DNA of 64,000 bases from Sciurus carolinensis (taxonomy: Eukaryota > Chordata > Mammalia > Rodentia > Sciuridae): NCBI RefSeq assembly GCF_902686445.1, contig NC_062220.1, forward strand, positions 107,990,643 through 108,054,642, written 5' to 3'. This document shows positions 49,996-62,030 of the stretch, piece by piece. How positions within the stretch are numbered: position 1 is the stretch's first letter; each line of letters begins with the position of its first letter. Under the pieces are notes generated by a model, which made no database searches, was not told where the DNA came from, and saw nothing but the letters and a program-made list of their open reading frames with translations. The translations under genes were made by a program, and so were the position numbers.

Positions 49996-50343
49996 GTCAT
50001 GTATATGTAAAGGACCCTCGTGTAATGGTAGTTGCTTCAAGATGTAGAGTTTATTCTCCTCAACAGGGCCAGTATAGCCTGCAGTTTTGTACCATTATGA
50101 TATTGCTTGGAGCATTTTGTTTTTCCTTACAGATAGTATGTTGGTATACTTAAGCTCAGTTCTTGGCCAATTAGCCCAAATTCTGAGTTTTTAGAGTTCT
50201 AGTCAATGAGGTTTCATTATTGCAAATGCAAGAAGAGTTTGGAAAAATCATCACAATATGAAATGAATGATGATGAAGAAAATCTAAACAAAAATGTTTT
50301 GCTAAGAACAGTTTTCAAAAAGAACATGAAATCAGATACTTAC

Positions 50344-50410
50344 AGATAGGACCCACTTCTAAGAGATTATCAAAAGAGCAGCAAGACGTGGTCCCCAAAG
50401 TAGCAACCAC
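50344..50410 (-). CDS. DDC: DDC exon 8 (residues 239-260)
   Basis: 67 nt: 22 codons plus the first base of C261. Acceptor TCTCCAG|GTGGTT, donor CCTATCT|GTAAGT. It encodes [23 protein letters not shown]246 in the LGTTS motif contacts the PLP phosphate region. Human DDC starts this segment with M and has T instead of S after GTT; V and S agree with the rat protein. It is the most upstream DDC exon I can find in the window: no match to the preceding segment (KAIPSDGNFAM...) was seen up to 64000. Confidence 0.96.
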
Positions 50411-51580
50411 CTGGAGAGTAGACAGACAACCTTTAATCTCTCATGCGTTAGTCATTGCTGTAACCTCCACATGCAAAACCATTGCCAAGGCTATCCCAGG
50501 ACCTTGAACTTGGTGCTCAGTGAATGGAAACCCATAAATGCATGCTTAATCTTTGGGTGAAAGCATCCTTGCAGGTTAAGAGGGTTAAGAGAAACAAACT
50601 TGCAGACAGAAACCTGAGACATAAGATTAGATAATAGGAAACTTGGAAAAGATTTCCCATGCATGATGCCTTGGGACATGGATAGCTATTCTTATATTCC
50701 ACTTTTTAAATATATCTATTGAATATAAGAACATAGTTCCTATTATGAAGTAAGATTTTTCCTCAGTTGGGGTGGGGCAGGAGTGTGTGGGCAGAGCATA
50801 GAGCTACACATCAGAAATGTTGCTTGCTCCAATAAGGCTGGAATTGCCCAAGACATCAGTGAAATGATTTTTCAGAAAGGTCTTTGGGATCAGTTAAGAA
50901 CCACATTGGGACATTGGCCAAGAGTAGTTTACACTCGCTTTGATCTGCCCTGCTTCCCATCCTGAATGATACTGCTCCCAAGGAAAAATTCCAACTGTCA
51001 GGAGATTCATGAAGAAGCCTGCTGATGTTGAAAAAAATTATAAAAGTACTGAGTGCTGTAGGTCACATACTGGGAAATGTGGTCCAGCATTCATTGTGCC
51101 CTCTGCTGTCCCCTGACCACCTTGAGCTGCTGTGATTATACTAGCACTACTGGTGCTGTTCTCCTGAGCCTCAATGTCTTTGTAGACCTATGATGTTTCT
51201 GAAACTGTGGTCTGTGTCCTATTTCTTTGTAGTGCTGGAAATTTGCACTTTGCTGAACACAGAATAGATGATTAAATATATTGGCTGAGTTGAAATTCTC
51301 TCCAAATGAAAAAAGAAAACATGTTTCCAAAAGCAAAGAGTCTAATTGATTAATGGATGTCATATACTATTGTTCCTCATATATGACAATAGTGTGAAAT
51401 TTAACACAATTTATGGAAATCTTATTTAAGCAACACTATGGGCCATAACAATAAAGTTGGAGAGGTCAGGAATTCTCATGTAAGAACCCCAGGCACAGGT
51501 CTTCCTGGTTCCATCTCACCTATGACCACCTTTGCTTGATCTGAGAGCCAAATTCATGTCCGTGAGAGTCAATGAGTTCT

Positions 51581-51660
51581 TGCCAAGGTAGTATGGCATC
51601 TGCCTTGTTGGTGGCTCATTCAACTGCCACCATCAAGGCAGATGCTATGTTTGCTTGGCA
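51581..51660 (+). ncRNA. Candidate pre-miRNA-like hairpin, 80 nt (unproven)
   Basis: Two 35-nt arms pair around a 10-nt loop (51616-51625) with no bulges: 7 bp, a 2-nt symmetric internal loop, 18 bp, one mismatch, 7 bp. 32 of 35 positions pair if G-U is allowed. Three of them are G-U wobbles on the plus strand, which become A-C mismatches on the minus strand, so a plus-strand RNA folds best. Pairing stops abruptly at both ends. Size and shape suit a microRNA precursor, but a short palindromic transposon remnant would look the same. It is antisense to DDC. Confidence 0.4.
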
Positions 51661-52738
51661 TCTGTGGCAAGTGTCCCTGTCACTGGCACATTTACTCTGA
51701 AGAAGTTTCTCAGAGAGAGCAACATGTACCCAGACACCAAGAGTTCCTCTGTTACCCAGTCACAGGATGTTCAGGTGCTGTTTGGGCATAATTCCCTTTA
51801 AATTGACCTGTGCCCACACAGAATCAACCCTACAAGAGGCCTACCTACAGGTCCAGCAGAGGCAGGCTGTTGCAAAATGTGGATTTTATCATTATTTTAG
51901 TTTTTTGATCTCAATAGATCAGGAGATGACTGCTGGTGAAGTTAGCTTGTCTTTCATGGTACCAAGAGGGGAGCCACCAACATCAGGGTTGCATCAAGCT
52001 TGGTCAGGAGATGGAAGGGTGAGGGGAAAATGCAGGCAAAAGCCTTTATTGTGGCTTTTGTGGAGAGTTACAGGTGAAGCAGATTTAGCATTGGCTGCTT
52101 TGAATAATTTCACTGAGCTCTTGGGCACAGGGGATGCCTCCCATTCTGTGGTACCTAGTCTGGAGTGACTAGGGAAGGTAGTCAGTGGCCCAGAGTGAGA
52201 GCATCATATATGCGGTGGGTGAGGTGGGACCTCTGGATGGGTTAGTCTGCATATGAAAGATATGCCAACTCTTTGAATATCAATGGGAATTGGCTAACCC
52301 AGAAGAGGCACTCCCTCCTCAGGGTAGCAAATCCCAAAGATGTTAAAGCATCAAAAACACAGAAAATAAAAAGCAAGGTTAATACAAAATTGAGTTGTGT
52401 ACTTGGAGCAAAAATATCTGGGTTGGCAACTCAGTTCTGTGTTATATTGGCAGGCATCTTGCTGGGTTCCAATCTTCCTACCACACACAGCAGACATGGG
52501 ACCCTCTCATGAAAAAGATGCCCATGGACTTAGTCCCGTAGCTCCACTTTTCCTGGCACCCTCAACCCTCTTTGTCCATACCTCTATGTGTGCCCTCCTC
52601 CTTTCAAGCATCCATCATTCTCCACACTTGTACCACTTAGACAAGTTGGGGAATTTATTGGGAATCAAGTTAGTGTGCTATTTTTCTCTGATATTTGCAA
52701 GTTCATCCTGATATTTAATTGAATATTAAAATGCTTTA

Positions 52739-52783
52739 AGGTACCTGGTTAGCTCAGTTGGTAGAGATGAGACTCTTAGAATG
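52739..52783 (+). pseudogene. tRNA-Lys(CTT)-like 5' fragment, truncated
   Basis: GGTTAGCTCAGTTGGTAGAG then ATGAGACTCTTAGAAT matches the D arm and anticodon arm of tRNA-Lys-CTT, anticodon CTT at 52775-52777. The 3' side of the anticodon stem does not pair, one base is missing after GAG, and no T arm follows. It is a dead fragment. Confidence 0.65.
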
Positions 52784-53229
52784 CATCATCTATGTCCTTA
52801 AAAGTGAAAATTACGTACTTGATAAAACCACAGAATGACTCAAGACATTAATATTGCTTATTATTGTGTTTTCTCAATTTTACCAGTCCTTTGGAAATGA
52901 CCTACCTATAGTGTAGCCATTCCTTCAGTTTCATCTAAGTTTTCTTTACTAAATGCTAATTGGACTAACTTCTGCTATTAAAATTACATACATATTAAAT
53001 ATTTCATTGTTAAAATTATTTTCTATACATTACTATGTGCATAGAAGAGTATCTAGAATTATGTTTACCAATAATTATTATTGCTCATCTCCTGAGATGG
53101 GATTTTGGTTAACACAAACCTTTTTTCTTAGACTCTTGTGTAATTATTGATTTATTTGTAATGTACATGAAACATTTTTGTAGAAACAATAAAATTCTGT
53201 CTTATCCTTTGCACTGGTCTGGATGACTG

Positions 53230-53335
53230 TATCTCATTTGACTCTTTAGGAAGGACATGGTAAGTATTATGATTGTCTCTTGACAGCTGTGGAGATAGCT
53301 GAAATGCTCCAGGTCACACAAGTAATATACAAAAC
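53230..53335. repeat. MIR-like SINE fragment
   Basis: CTCTTTAGGAAGGACATGGT, then AGCTGTGGAGATAGCTGAAA and CCAGGTCACACAAGTAATAT resemble a MIR core. Confidence 0.5.
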
Positions 53336-53542
53336 AGCATAATATACAATTTTGTAAGTTTTCTTTCAGCACATTAAAATATTTAAGATATGATTTGGCA
53401 CCTTGCATTTTTACTTAACTTTGTGATAACTTTGCCATATCATGAACTAATTTTTAAGAAAACAAGATCTAAAGCTATATGACATATTTTATGAATCTAT
53501 AAATTACTTCCCTGTTGTTGACCTCAGTCTCAGTTGACACTA

Positions 53543-53735
53543 GGAATGGGTGACATTTTTTGAGTGCTTACTTGATGGCAGGCTGGGTGCCAGGAGCTTT
53601 TCCTAAATTATATTTAATCACTCCAGCAGCCTTAATGAATTAGGACCATAATTCCTACTTCACTGTCAATGTAAGTAGAGTCCCAGAGGTAAGTAATTGT
53701 CCAAGAACACATATAAGCAGGAACAGACCAAAAGT
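53543..53735 (+). repeat. MIR-like SINE
   Basis: TTGAGTGCTTACTTGATGGC, GGTGCCAGGAGCTTTTCCTA, AGAGGTAAGTAATTGTCCAA and GAACACATATAAGCAGG are in MIR order over nearly the full element. Confidence 0.75.
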
Positions 53736-54629
53736 GACATCAGGTTTAGTTAACCTTGTTATCCTGTCACATCTAAAGACGGGATATCTGGAGCATTGTC
53801 CCTGAGCTGCCAGGAAAAGATCCCAGTATTTGGGGCAGTGCCAGATGCACTTCCAACAAGCCCCAGCATGTTGTAGCTGGAGAGGGAGGCCTGTGGGCAG
53901 GTGGTAGGGATCCAGGCTGCAGAAGCCGCGGGGCGCCACGTGGACAGTGTTCGAAATTACTCATCCACGTGGCACTGAGCTACAAGTCAGCTTGTCCTAA
54001 TTCTCCGAAGCCACATTACAGCTAGCACCTGCTCTGCTTCGGGCTCTTATTACCTCGGCTCAGCATTGCTCAGTGACACTAACCTGATTTCCGTCTGCTC
54101 TGGGAGACATAATCACATTTGAACAGGGGAAGGAGGGGCAAGAGATGGCACAGCCCTCCATCTCTGAGAGTCTGCGACTCTCCCGCTGGTGGCAGAGACT
54201 AGCGTGACCTCCCCACCTGCTGTCCTGGCCCCATCCTCCAGCCTGGTCTCCTCACGTACGTGCCTTGCAGGCACTGTCTTTTGTTGGTGTGCTGATGTTA
54301 TTAAGTCAACTCGTGAGAGACACAAACCCATGCTTAGTTAAAAAAAAAAAAAACAACAACTTTACCACATGACTCAATTGAGTTCATGATGAAAAGCCAA
54401 AGATTCAGTTTGCCTGGTTCAGATTCTGCCAAATATACTCCATGCTCTCAGTAGTAGGTCTTGAATTTTGAGGGGTCTGTGACCCCTTTGAGAGTATAAC
54501 GAAGGTTATGCATCTGCATCTCAAGGGGGTACTGTAGTCATTATGCATGCACAGAGCTACAACCACCCCAGGACAAGTGGGCACACAAACTACCACCCCT
54601 TTCCTACCTGGGTCAGAAAATAGATATGA

Positions 54630-54930
54630 ATTTCCACAGATGCTCAAGTCCATCAAATAAAGTTTGTAGTATTGGCAGATAACCTATGTATATCTTCTGG
54701 TATATTTTAAATCACCTCTGATAACTTACAATGCCTAATACAATGTAATTACTATGTTAATAGTTGTTAGACTGTATTATTTAAGAAATAATGACAGGAA
54801 AAATTCTGTAAATGCTCAGTACAGAAACAGGGTTTTTTGCTGTTGTTGTTTTTAAAAAGAATGCTTTCAGTCTGTGGTTGGTTGAATCTGTGGATGCAGA
54901 ACCTACAGATACACAGGGTCAACTATACAG
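54630..54930 (+). mobile_element. MER2-like Tigger MITE
   Basis: CCACAGATGCTCAAGTCCAT, TATTTTAAATCACCTCTGAT, TTAATAGTTGTTAGACTGTA and GGTTGGTTGAATCTGTGGAT, ending CACAGGGTCAACTATAC. Confidence 0.78.
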
Positions 54931-55787
54931 ATCTGATGTGTTGCTTCCTGTCTTAAAAACCCTTCATTGACAGTCCCTTGTGCTTATGTTAAAGTTCACT
55001 TTGGTCCTTCCACAGTCTCCTACAGTCTCACACATCCCTCCATTCACCTTGTGCTCCAGGCATGAAAACCTTAACAATTTCTTCAAATCTGTATATCTGT
55101 CTTTAAACTTGTGTTTCTCAATCCATACATTTGAATTCTTTTCAAAGTTTCAGGAAAAAAAAAAAAAACACTTAAAGCAAAGAAAGCTGTAGCCTTTAGA
55201 GAGGAAAGATCATGAGTGAGGATGATGGTACTGTTCAGTGGACCCTATGTTTTGGTTTGGTGTCATAAGACACACAGAACAAATTGAAGATTGGTTCATA
55301 TATGACTTTAATTAAAACATAAATTGTAACGTAAGTGAAAAATTAAGATTCTAATGAAAGAACACAAAATGAGCAATAAGGAGCAGGGGACTTTCTAATA
55401 AATAATTCGTCACTGTCCCTCACAGCATTATCACCACCATTAAACTTCTTACCCTAGAAGTCACTACTTCAGAATTACTTAAATAGCTTTTGTATAAAAC
55501 ATTTGGTGTGAATTGGTACAACCTTTCTGAAAGAGCATATGGCTATGCATATCAAAAATCTTGGGAAAAAAAGTCATCCCTTTGGTCAAGTAATTCCAGT
55601 GCTAGAAACAGTTCCCAAGGAAATGCTGACAGGTGTAAGATGAGGAAACAAGTAAGTAAATACAACACTTTACACACACTAATTATTACAAGAAACAATG
55701 TAATAATAAATAGCCTAAATGTTTAACAGAGGATGTTGCTAGCCTGGGAATTCCTATGAAAAGAAAAATATTTTATTTATGTATACT

Positions 55788-55791
<4 letters not shown>

Positions 55792-55832
<41 letters not shown>
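55792..55832. repeat. (GT)n microsatellite
   Basis: About 20 uninterrupted GT units followed by TACACACA. Likely polymorphic. Confidence 0.95.
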
Positions 55833-55835
<3 letters not shown>

Positions 55836-56205
55836 ACACATGGAGAAAGAGATGGAGAAAATAGAAATATAATGGAGTGCTATGAGACCTTTAAACAGAA
55901 GATCATTTTCATATACAACCACCTGGGGAAGTACTTAAAATGTATGAGGTGAAGAAAGAAAATCACAAATTAAGGTTGAGACAGAGATATATATTAACAT
56001 ATGTGAATGTTACAGAGAAAGGGTCTAAAGATGTAAATCAAAATGTTAACATGTTCTTCCTTTAGGTTTTATTTGAGTTTTTATGCTTTCCTATGACTAC
56101 CAAATTAAAAAATAAAACAAAATTTATAAAAAATTGATTAATGTTTAAAATCAGGAAAAATATATAATAAAAGCAAGATTTTTCTTCATTAAGAATATGC
56201 TTTTA

Positions 56206-56295
56206 GGGCTGGGGAGATAGCTCAGTCGGTAGAGTGCTTGCCTTGCATGCACAAGACCCTGGGTTCGATCCCCAGCACCACAAAAAAAAAAAAAA
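56206..56295 (+). mobile_element. ID SINE, near consensus, with target duplication
   Basis: GGGCTGGGGAGATAGCTCAG, TCGGTAGAGTGCTTGCCTTG, GGGTTCGATCCCCAGCACCA and an A15-class tail. Both internal Pol III boxes look intact. Flanks AAGAATATGCTTTTA (56191-56205) and AAGAATATATTTTTA (56296-56310) form a target duplication with two changes. Confidence 0.93.
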
Positions 56296-56310
56296 AAGAA
56301 TATATTTTTA

Positions 56311-56386
56311 CTGGGGATATAGCTCAGTGGTGGAGGGTATGCCTTAGCACACATGAGTCCTTGGATTGGATCCCTAGCACCAGAAG
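56311..56386 (+). mobile_element. ID SINE, older, directly behind the previous one
   Basis: CTGGGGATATAGCTCAGTGG, TGGAGGGTATGCCTTAGCAC, GATTGGATCCCTAGCACCAG; more diverged than its neighbour and followed by a GA-rich run. Confidence 0.85.
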
Positions 56387-56470
56387 AGGAAGGATGGAGA
56401 GAAAGAAGAGGAGGAGGATAGGAAGAGGAAGAGGAGGAAAGAAGAAGAAGGAGGAGAAAAAGAAGAATTA
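56386..56470. repeat. GA-rich low complexity
   Basis: AGG/AAG-rich purine run of about 85 nt that grew from the tail of the ID element before it. Confidence 0.85.
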
Positions 56471-56559
56471 ATGGAGTGTTAAGAGACTCTGGTTTAATTT
56501 GCATTTCCAGATTAGCTTCGAGCTATGACATACTAGCTTGTAGCAAACTAGTGATTCTA

Positions 56560-59500
56560 GAAATAACAGCCAAAAGGATGAAAACAGAAAGAAATACCTT
56601 ATCTGCAGAGGAGCAAAGATAAGAATGACGTCAGCCTTCTGTTTAGAAATCATGAAAGAAAGAAGGGAATGGAGAGAAATATTTACAGTGTCGAGAATAA
56701 AGAACCACCAATCAACAATTCTGTGTTTAATAAAAATTACCCTTCAAGGTGAAAGAGAAATACTTTTTCAGACAAACAAAAATTAAGGGAATTGGTTTCC
56801 AGTAGACCTGCTTTGCAATAAATATTAAAAGAAATTCTTCAGAAGGAAGAAAAAATGACTTCTGTCAGATACTTGGATCTACATAAAGAAAGCAAGAGCA
56901 TCACAGGAGTAGGTGAAGATAAAATAGAAGCTCTCTTTTTCTGGTTTAAGAGATCACGAGCTTTTTTCTCAAAATGATGAGTGACAATGTATTCATTTAT
57001 CATAGCTTAGAGATAAATAAGATGATTGTTAACAATGTTCATGAGAGGATGGTGGGAGGGATGAATGGGAATACTGTTTTATAAGGCATTTGTATTACAC
57101 ACGAAGTAGAGCAGGGTTACTAGAAAGAGGACATGGATGAGTTGTGAAATGTGTGCTGCAAACTCAAGGGCAACCACTAAAAACATTTGAAAGGGAATTA
57201 AACTAGAAATCAATAATTTAAAAAAGTAGCTGGGATACCCCCAAACTCATAGAGATCAAACAACACAGTGCTGGAGTTCACAAAAGAATTTTCAAGAGAA
57301 ATTAAAATGTATGTTAGCCTAAATGAAAATGACAAGGTAATTCATCAAAATTGTGGACACAGTGTTTAAAGGGAAGTTTATAGCATTAAATGCATATATT
57401 AGGAAAAAAAAGGAAAAATCTAAAATCTACAAATTAAGCTTCAACTTTAGGAAATTAGTGCAAGAGGCAAATTAAATACTAAGCATAAGAAAAAATTTAA
57501 ATATTAAGCATTGGAGTAGAAATGAATGAAATGGAAAACAGGAAATCAATGGAGAAAAAGTTGGTTCTTTGAAAAGATCAATAAATCTGATAAATCTCTA
57601 ATCAGGTTAACAAAGAAAAAATCAGAAAACAGATTACTAATATCAGAAGTGAAAGTGGAACCATAAACATTAAAAGGATAAGAAAGGATTATTATGGCCT
57701 CGGCTCACAAACTTGAAAATGCAAATGAAATGGACAAATTCCTTGGAAGAGTTATTCTACCAAAACTCACAGAAAGAGAAATAGATCATCTCAGTAGGGT
57801 TATAGCTATCAATAACTAATAACCTTCAAAAACAAAAAGTACCATACCCAATTAGGTTCACTGGTAAACTCAGGAAGAAATCTCACCGATTCTCTACAAT
57901 CTCATAGAAATGGAAGCAAAAAGAATACTTCCTAACTCAATGAGGCTAGCATTACTTTGATACCAACACTAGACAAAGACATTGCAAGAAAGGAAATTAT
58001 AGACCTATATTTTTCATAAGATATCAAATTGAGTCCAACACTTAAAAAAATTATATACCAGAAAGAAATGGAATTTGATTGATTGAAGCATGCAGACCAT
58101 TTCAACAGTTGAAAATAAATTAATATAACCTATCATATCAACAGACTAAAGAAGGAAACTCATATTATATAAATAGAGACACAAAAAGCATTGGACAACA
58201 TCTGGTATCCATCCATAATTTACACAAACAAATACAACAAAAAAAAATCTCTTAGCAAACTAGGATTATAGTGGAACTTCCTTGATAACTGATATCAGAA
58301 AACAAACAAACCAAAAACAACCCACAGCTAACATCATTCTTAAAGATGAGAACCTACATGTTTTTCTTCTAAGATTAGGAATAAGGGAAGAATATCTGTT
58401 CTCAACACTTTCATTTAACGTTATATTAGGAATTCCAGCTAATGTGATATGACTAGAAAATAAAAGATAGATCGTTATGACATTGCTGTCTATGTAGAAA
58501 TACCAAAGAATAACTCAAAGCCAAACCCTCTGGGAACTAATGAACAATTATAGGAAGATACAGGACAAATACATAATAGAAGAAAGTCAATTTCTTTCTT
58601 ATGTTTCAGCATAAAAAATGGAATTTGAGGTTAAAAAAAACCCCACAATTCACTTACATTTTGCACAGAAATGAGAAAAAGAAATACATATATATCTACC
58701 AAAATGCATATAAAATCTTTATTAGGAAAAGTATAAAACTTTGAGCTAAATAAATATAGAAAGATTCTATGTACATGGACAGGAAGTCTCAATATCACCA
58801 AGATGTCTGATCTTCCAACTAGATCTATAGATTCAATGCAACCATATTTAAAGATCCAGTGAGTTATGTGGTACACATTGGCAAATTGATTCTAAAATTT
58901 ATATAGTCAAAAGAATTTTAAAAACCCACAATATTGGACATAATATTGAATAATGTCAGAGGTCATATCTGACCTTATCCAACTTTAGTATAAATCTTAG
59001 ATATCAAGATGGTGTGATCTTGGCAAAGGAGATAAACTTATTAATGAAATGGAAATAGATCTACACATGAGGTCAACCAATCTTTGACAAAAGAGCAAAA
59101 GCAATTTAATGGAGGAAGGATAGTCTTTGAACAGGCGACACTGGAACAGCTAGACATCCCAATCCAGAAACAAACAAACAAAAAAAGAATCTAGACACAG
59201 AATTTACACCTTTCACAAAAATTAACTGAAAATATATCATAGACTTAAATGTCAATTACAGAATATAAAACATCTAGAAGATAGCACAGGAGAAAATTCA
59301 GATGATCTTGTGTTCAGCAATAAGTTTTTTAGTTATAACGCTAAAGGCATAATCCATGAAAGAAATTGATAAGCTGTACATCAGTGAAATTGAAAAATTT
59401 TGCCTGGTAAAAGACCATTGCTCAGAAAATGAAGTAAAAAGTCACAAATTGGGAGGAAGTATTTACAAAACATTTAAGTAAGTGCTGGAACTCTCTTTAA

Positions 59501-60230
59501 TTATGCTTTTTTTTTCTAAAACTATTCTAACAACATGAATCTGTTAATTAAAAAAATCAATTCATCAATTGTAATGTGGACAAAGAGATTTATGTTTTAA
59601 TAAAAATGATGTGTAAATTGTTAATAAGCAAATAAAAATATGTTCAACTTCATTAATTAGTCTTCAGAGAGATACAAATTATGAGCATGATGGGATATTA
59701 CTATACACTGTTTAATACAGGTAAAATGAAAATATAATGACAATACCAAATGCTGGTGAAGAAGAAAACAAAATAAAACACCTGATTGTCTCATGCACTG
59801 CTAGAAGAAAGACAGTCTTTCACTGTATGATGTGAAATAGTACAGCCATTCCAGGAAAGATTTTATCAGTTTCTTTAAAACTTAACATATAACTACAAAA
59901 TGACCCTTAATTGCACAATCTTGGCCATTTATCCAAGAGAAATGAAAACATATATCCATCCAAATAGTTACATGTTAATCTTCACTGATGCTTTACTTAT
60001 ACCATAATGCTTCTTAATAGATAATAGATAATCATACAGTAGTACAGATGATGTGGTATCAAATCTCTGTGGAACAGTAATAAAAAAGAACTAACTATAG
60101 ATATGTGCAGCAGCTTGGGTGAGTCTCAAGAGCTTTAGATTGAGTATAAAAGGTTAATCTCAAAAGGTCACATACTGCTTGATTCCATTTATATAACATT
60201 CTCAAAGTAAGAGTGTAAAGATGGAAAATA
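56560..60230 (+). mobile_element. Old L1, plus strand, decayed
   Basis: A-rich, with ORF2 landmarks such as GGGAAGTTTATAGCATTAAA (57371), GAAATGGACAAATTCCTTGG (57730) and GCATTGGACAACATCTGGTA (58188). Ends with the 3' region ATACTGCTTGATTCCATTTA near 60170. Many stops and indels, no coding capacity. Confidence 0.75.
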
Positions 60231-60239
60231 GATTATTGA

Positions 60240-60682
60240 TTGTCACAGTAGATGAATGGATAAAGAAAATGTGGTACATATACACAAATGGACTATTACT
60301 CAGCCTTAAAGAACAATGAAATTATGGCATTTGCAGGTATATGGATGGAGCTGGAGAATATCATGCTAAGTGAAATAAGTCAAATCCAAAAAAACCAAAG
60401 GTGGAATTTTTTCTCTGTTAAGTGGATGTTAATCCAAAATGGGGCAGGGGGATGAAGGAACTTTGGATTATGCAGAAGGGAGTGAGGGGAGAGGCGGGAG
60501 TGTGGGGATGGGAAGGATGGTGGAATGAGATGGACATTATTACCCTATATACATGTATGATTACACTACAGGTGTGACTCTACACCATGTTCAGCCAGAG
60601 GAAGAAGTTGTGCTCCAGTTGTGTACAATGTATCAAAATGCTTTCTACTGTCATGTATAACTAATTAGAACAAATTTTAAAA
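60240..60682 (+). mobile_element. Younger L1 3' end, sciurid type
   Basis: GATGAATGGATAAAGAAAAT, GGTATATGGATGGAGCTGGA, AATATCATGCTAAGTGAAAT, then CTGTCATGTATAACTAATTA and GAACAAATTTTAAAAAAAG. 5'-truncated, fewer changes than the L1 before it. Confidence 0.8.
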
Positions 60683-60729
60683 AAAGTCATTGACACATCT
60701 GTAACCCCAGTGTGGGGTTGTCACATAGT

Positions 60730-61140
60730 TCTGTCACTAATTAATTTGCATTTCTTTGGTTATTAGGTGATCAAAATTGGTTTCATATCTATACTGCCTT
60801 TTTCATGCTTGAATATGAAACTGATTACATATTTTGCATGTTTTTCATTGGAATGTTTCCTCTTTGTTGATATGTGAACCTTCTTTTTATTTTAAAATTG
60901 ACTTTGTATTATATCCTATGAGTAGTTCCTACCAACATTTGTCTTTTAATTTTAGTTATGAGGTTTTGAATTTTTATAAAATATTTCCATCAGGTATGTG
61001 ATGTTTTCTCCATTGCTTTTATTCTCCAAATATAGAGTATGTTTCAATATATATTTTTCCCTAGACATAAAATTTTAGTGACTTAAAATTGTCACTGTAG
61101 GTTAAAAATATTTACTTCATTTAAATAAAATCATTTCAAA
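60730..61140 (-). mobile_element. Old L1 fragment, antisense
   Basis: AATTTGCATTTCTTTGGTTA and CCTCTTTGTTGATATGTGAA resemble the antisense of an L1 ORF2 end; strongly decayed. Confidence 0.45.
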
Positions 61141-61224
61141 TTTACTAAACTTGTAATTGGAATTTTAAGGATAATCTTTCTTTATAACCAGAATGAACTT
61201 CCTTCCAAATCTTTCTGTATTTGA

Positions 61225-61546
61225 CAAATAAAGTTGACTCTCCACATCCATGGGTTCCACAATCACGTATTCAACCAAACATGAAGTTAAAATATGTTTT
61301 TATTGCATTTGTACTGAACACACACTTTCTTTTCTCGTCATTGTTTCCTAAAACAAAATCTATTTACACAGCATTTACCTTAATTAGGACAAGCAATCTA
61401 GTGATGATCTAAAATATGTGGGAAGATATGTACAGGTTATATGCAAATACTATGTCATTTTATGTAAGGGACTTGAGCATCCAAGGGTTTTGGTATGAGT
61501 GATGGGTCCTGGAACAGATGCCCTGTGGATACCAAGGGACAACTAT
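61225..61546 (-). mobile_element. MER2-like Tigger MITE
   Basis: GACTCTCCACATCCATGGGT, GTTCCACAATCACGTATTCA, AAGGGACTTGAGCATCCAAG and GATACCAAGGGACAACTATT: MER2 landmarks in reverse order, so minus orientation. Confidence 0.78.
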
Positions 61547-62016
61547 TAATTGAATTTCTTCCAGTGTCATTTCTGTGCTATTCCATCAGTGAAGATAAAG
61601 CGGTGATCAAAATGAACTCCCCCCTTGTACATTCTGTTGGGAAGAAGGCAGCAAACAAACACACAAATAAATGGGTATGGGAGTAGGTGATACAGGTAAT
61701 GGGGAAAAATCAAGCAGGTTAAGGGAACTGAGAAAGATGTCTAGGATCAAATGGAAGCTGAATCTGGATCCAGAGTTTGACTTCTGTCTCCTTCAAACTC
61801 ACTTGAGTATCATCTTGTTCTTTGAGCTACCTTTGAACCTTGCCAATCCTTCTACATTATAACCATGTGTTTATGCTCCTGATTCTCCTGTGAGCTCCTC
61901 AGATTAGGATAGATGTTTATATAAAACCATACCTTCCATGACTTCCTCATTCCAGCCACCAAATGGTTATTGATTTGAATTGACAAAAAAAGTTTCAGAG
62001 AAAGAAGAGTGTTTTG

Positions 62017-62030
62017 AAAGATTAATTCTT
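62017..62030. repeat. Target-site duplication, left copy, of the inverted L1
   Basis: AAAGATTAATTCTT, identical to 63358-63371. Confidence 0.9.

Larger units (their letters stand above)
44122..50343 (-). other. DDC intron 8
   Basis: 6.2 kb. Holds MIR-like SINEs, a MaLR LTR at 45.6 kb, an ID SINE, a B1-ID SINE and a possible DNA transposon at 49.74 kb. Nothing recognised in 45900-46740 or 46850-48720; open frames there (up to 147 codons) lack any family signature. Confidence 0.85.

Noticed and set aside
51767..52168. 133-codon plus-strand frame near the hairpin
   Set aside because: Looked at as a possible retroviral remnant, but no catalytic motif or frame-wide similarity could be seen; kept only as an unexplained stretch.
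55792..55832. Regular short repeat considered as an array
   Set aside because: A plain GT microsatellite; no spacers, and the genome is mammalian, so CRISPR does not apply.
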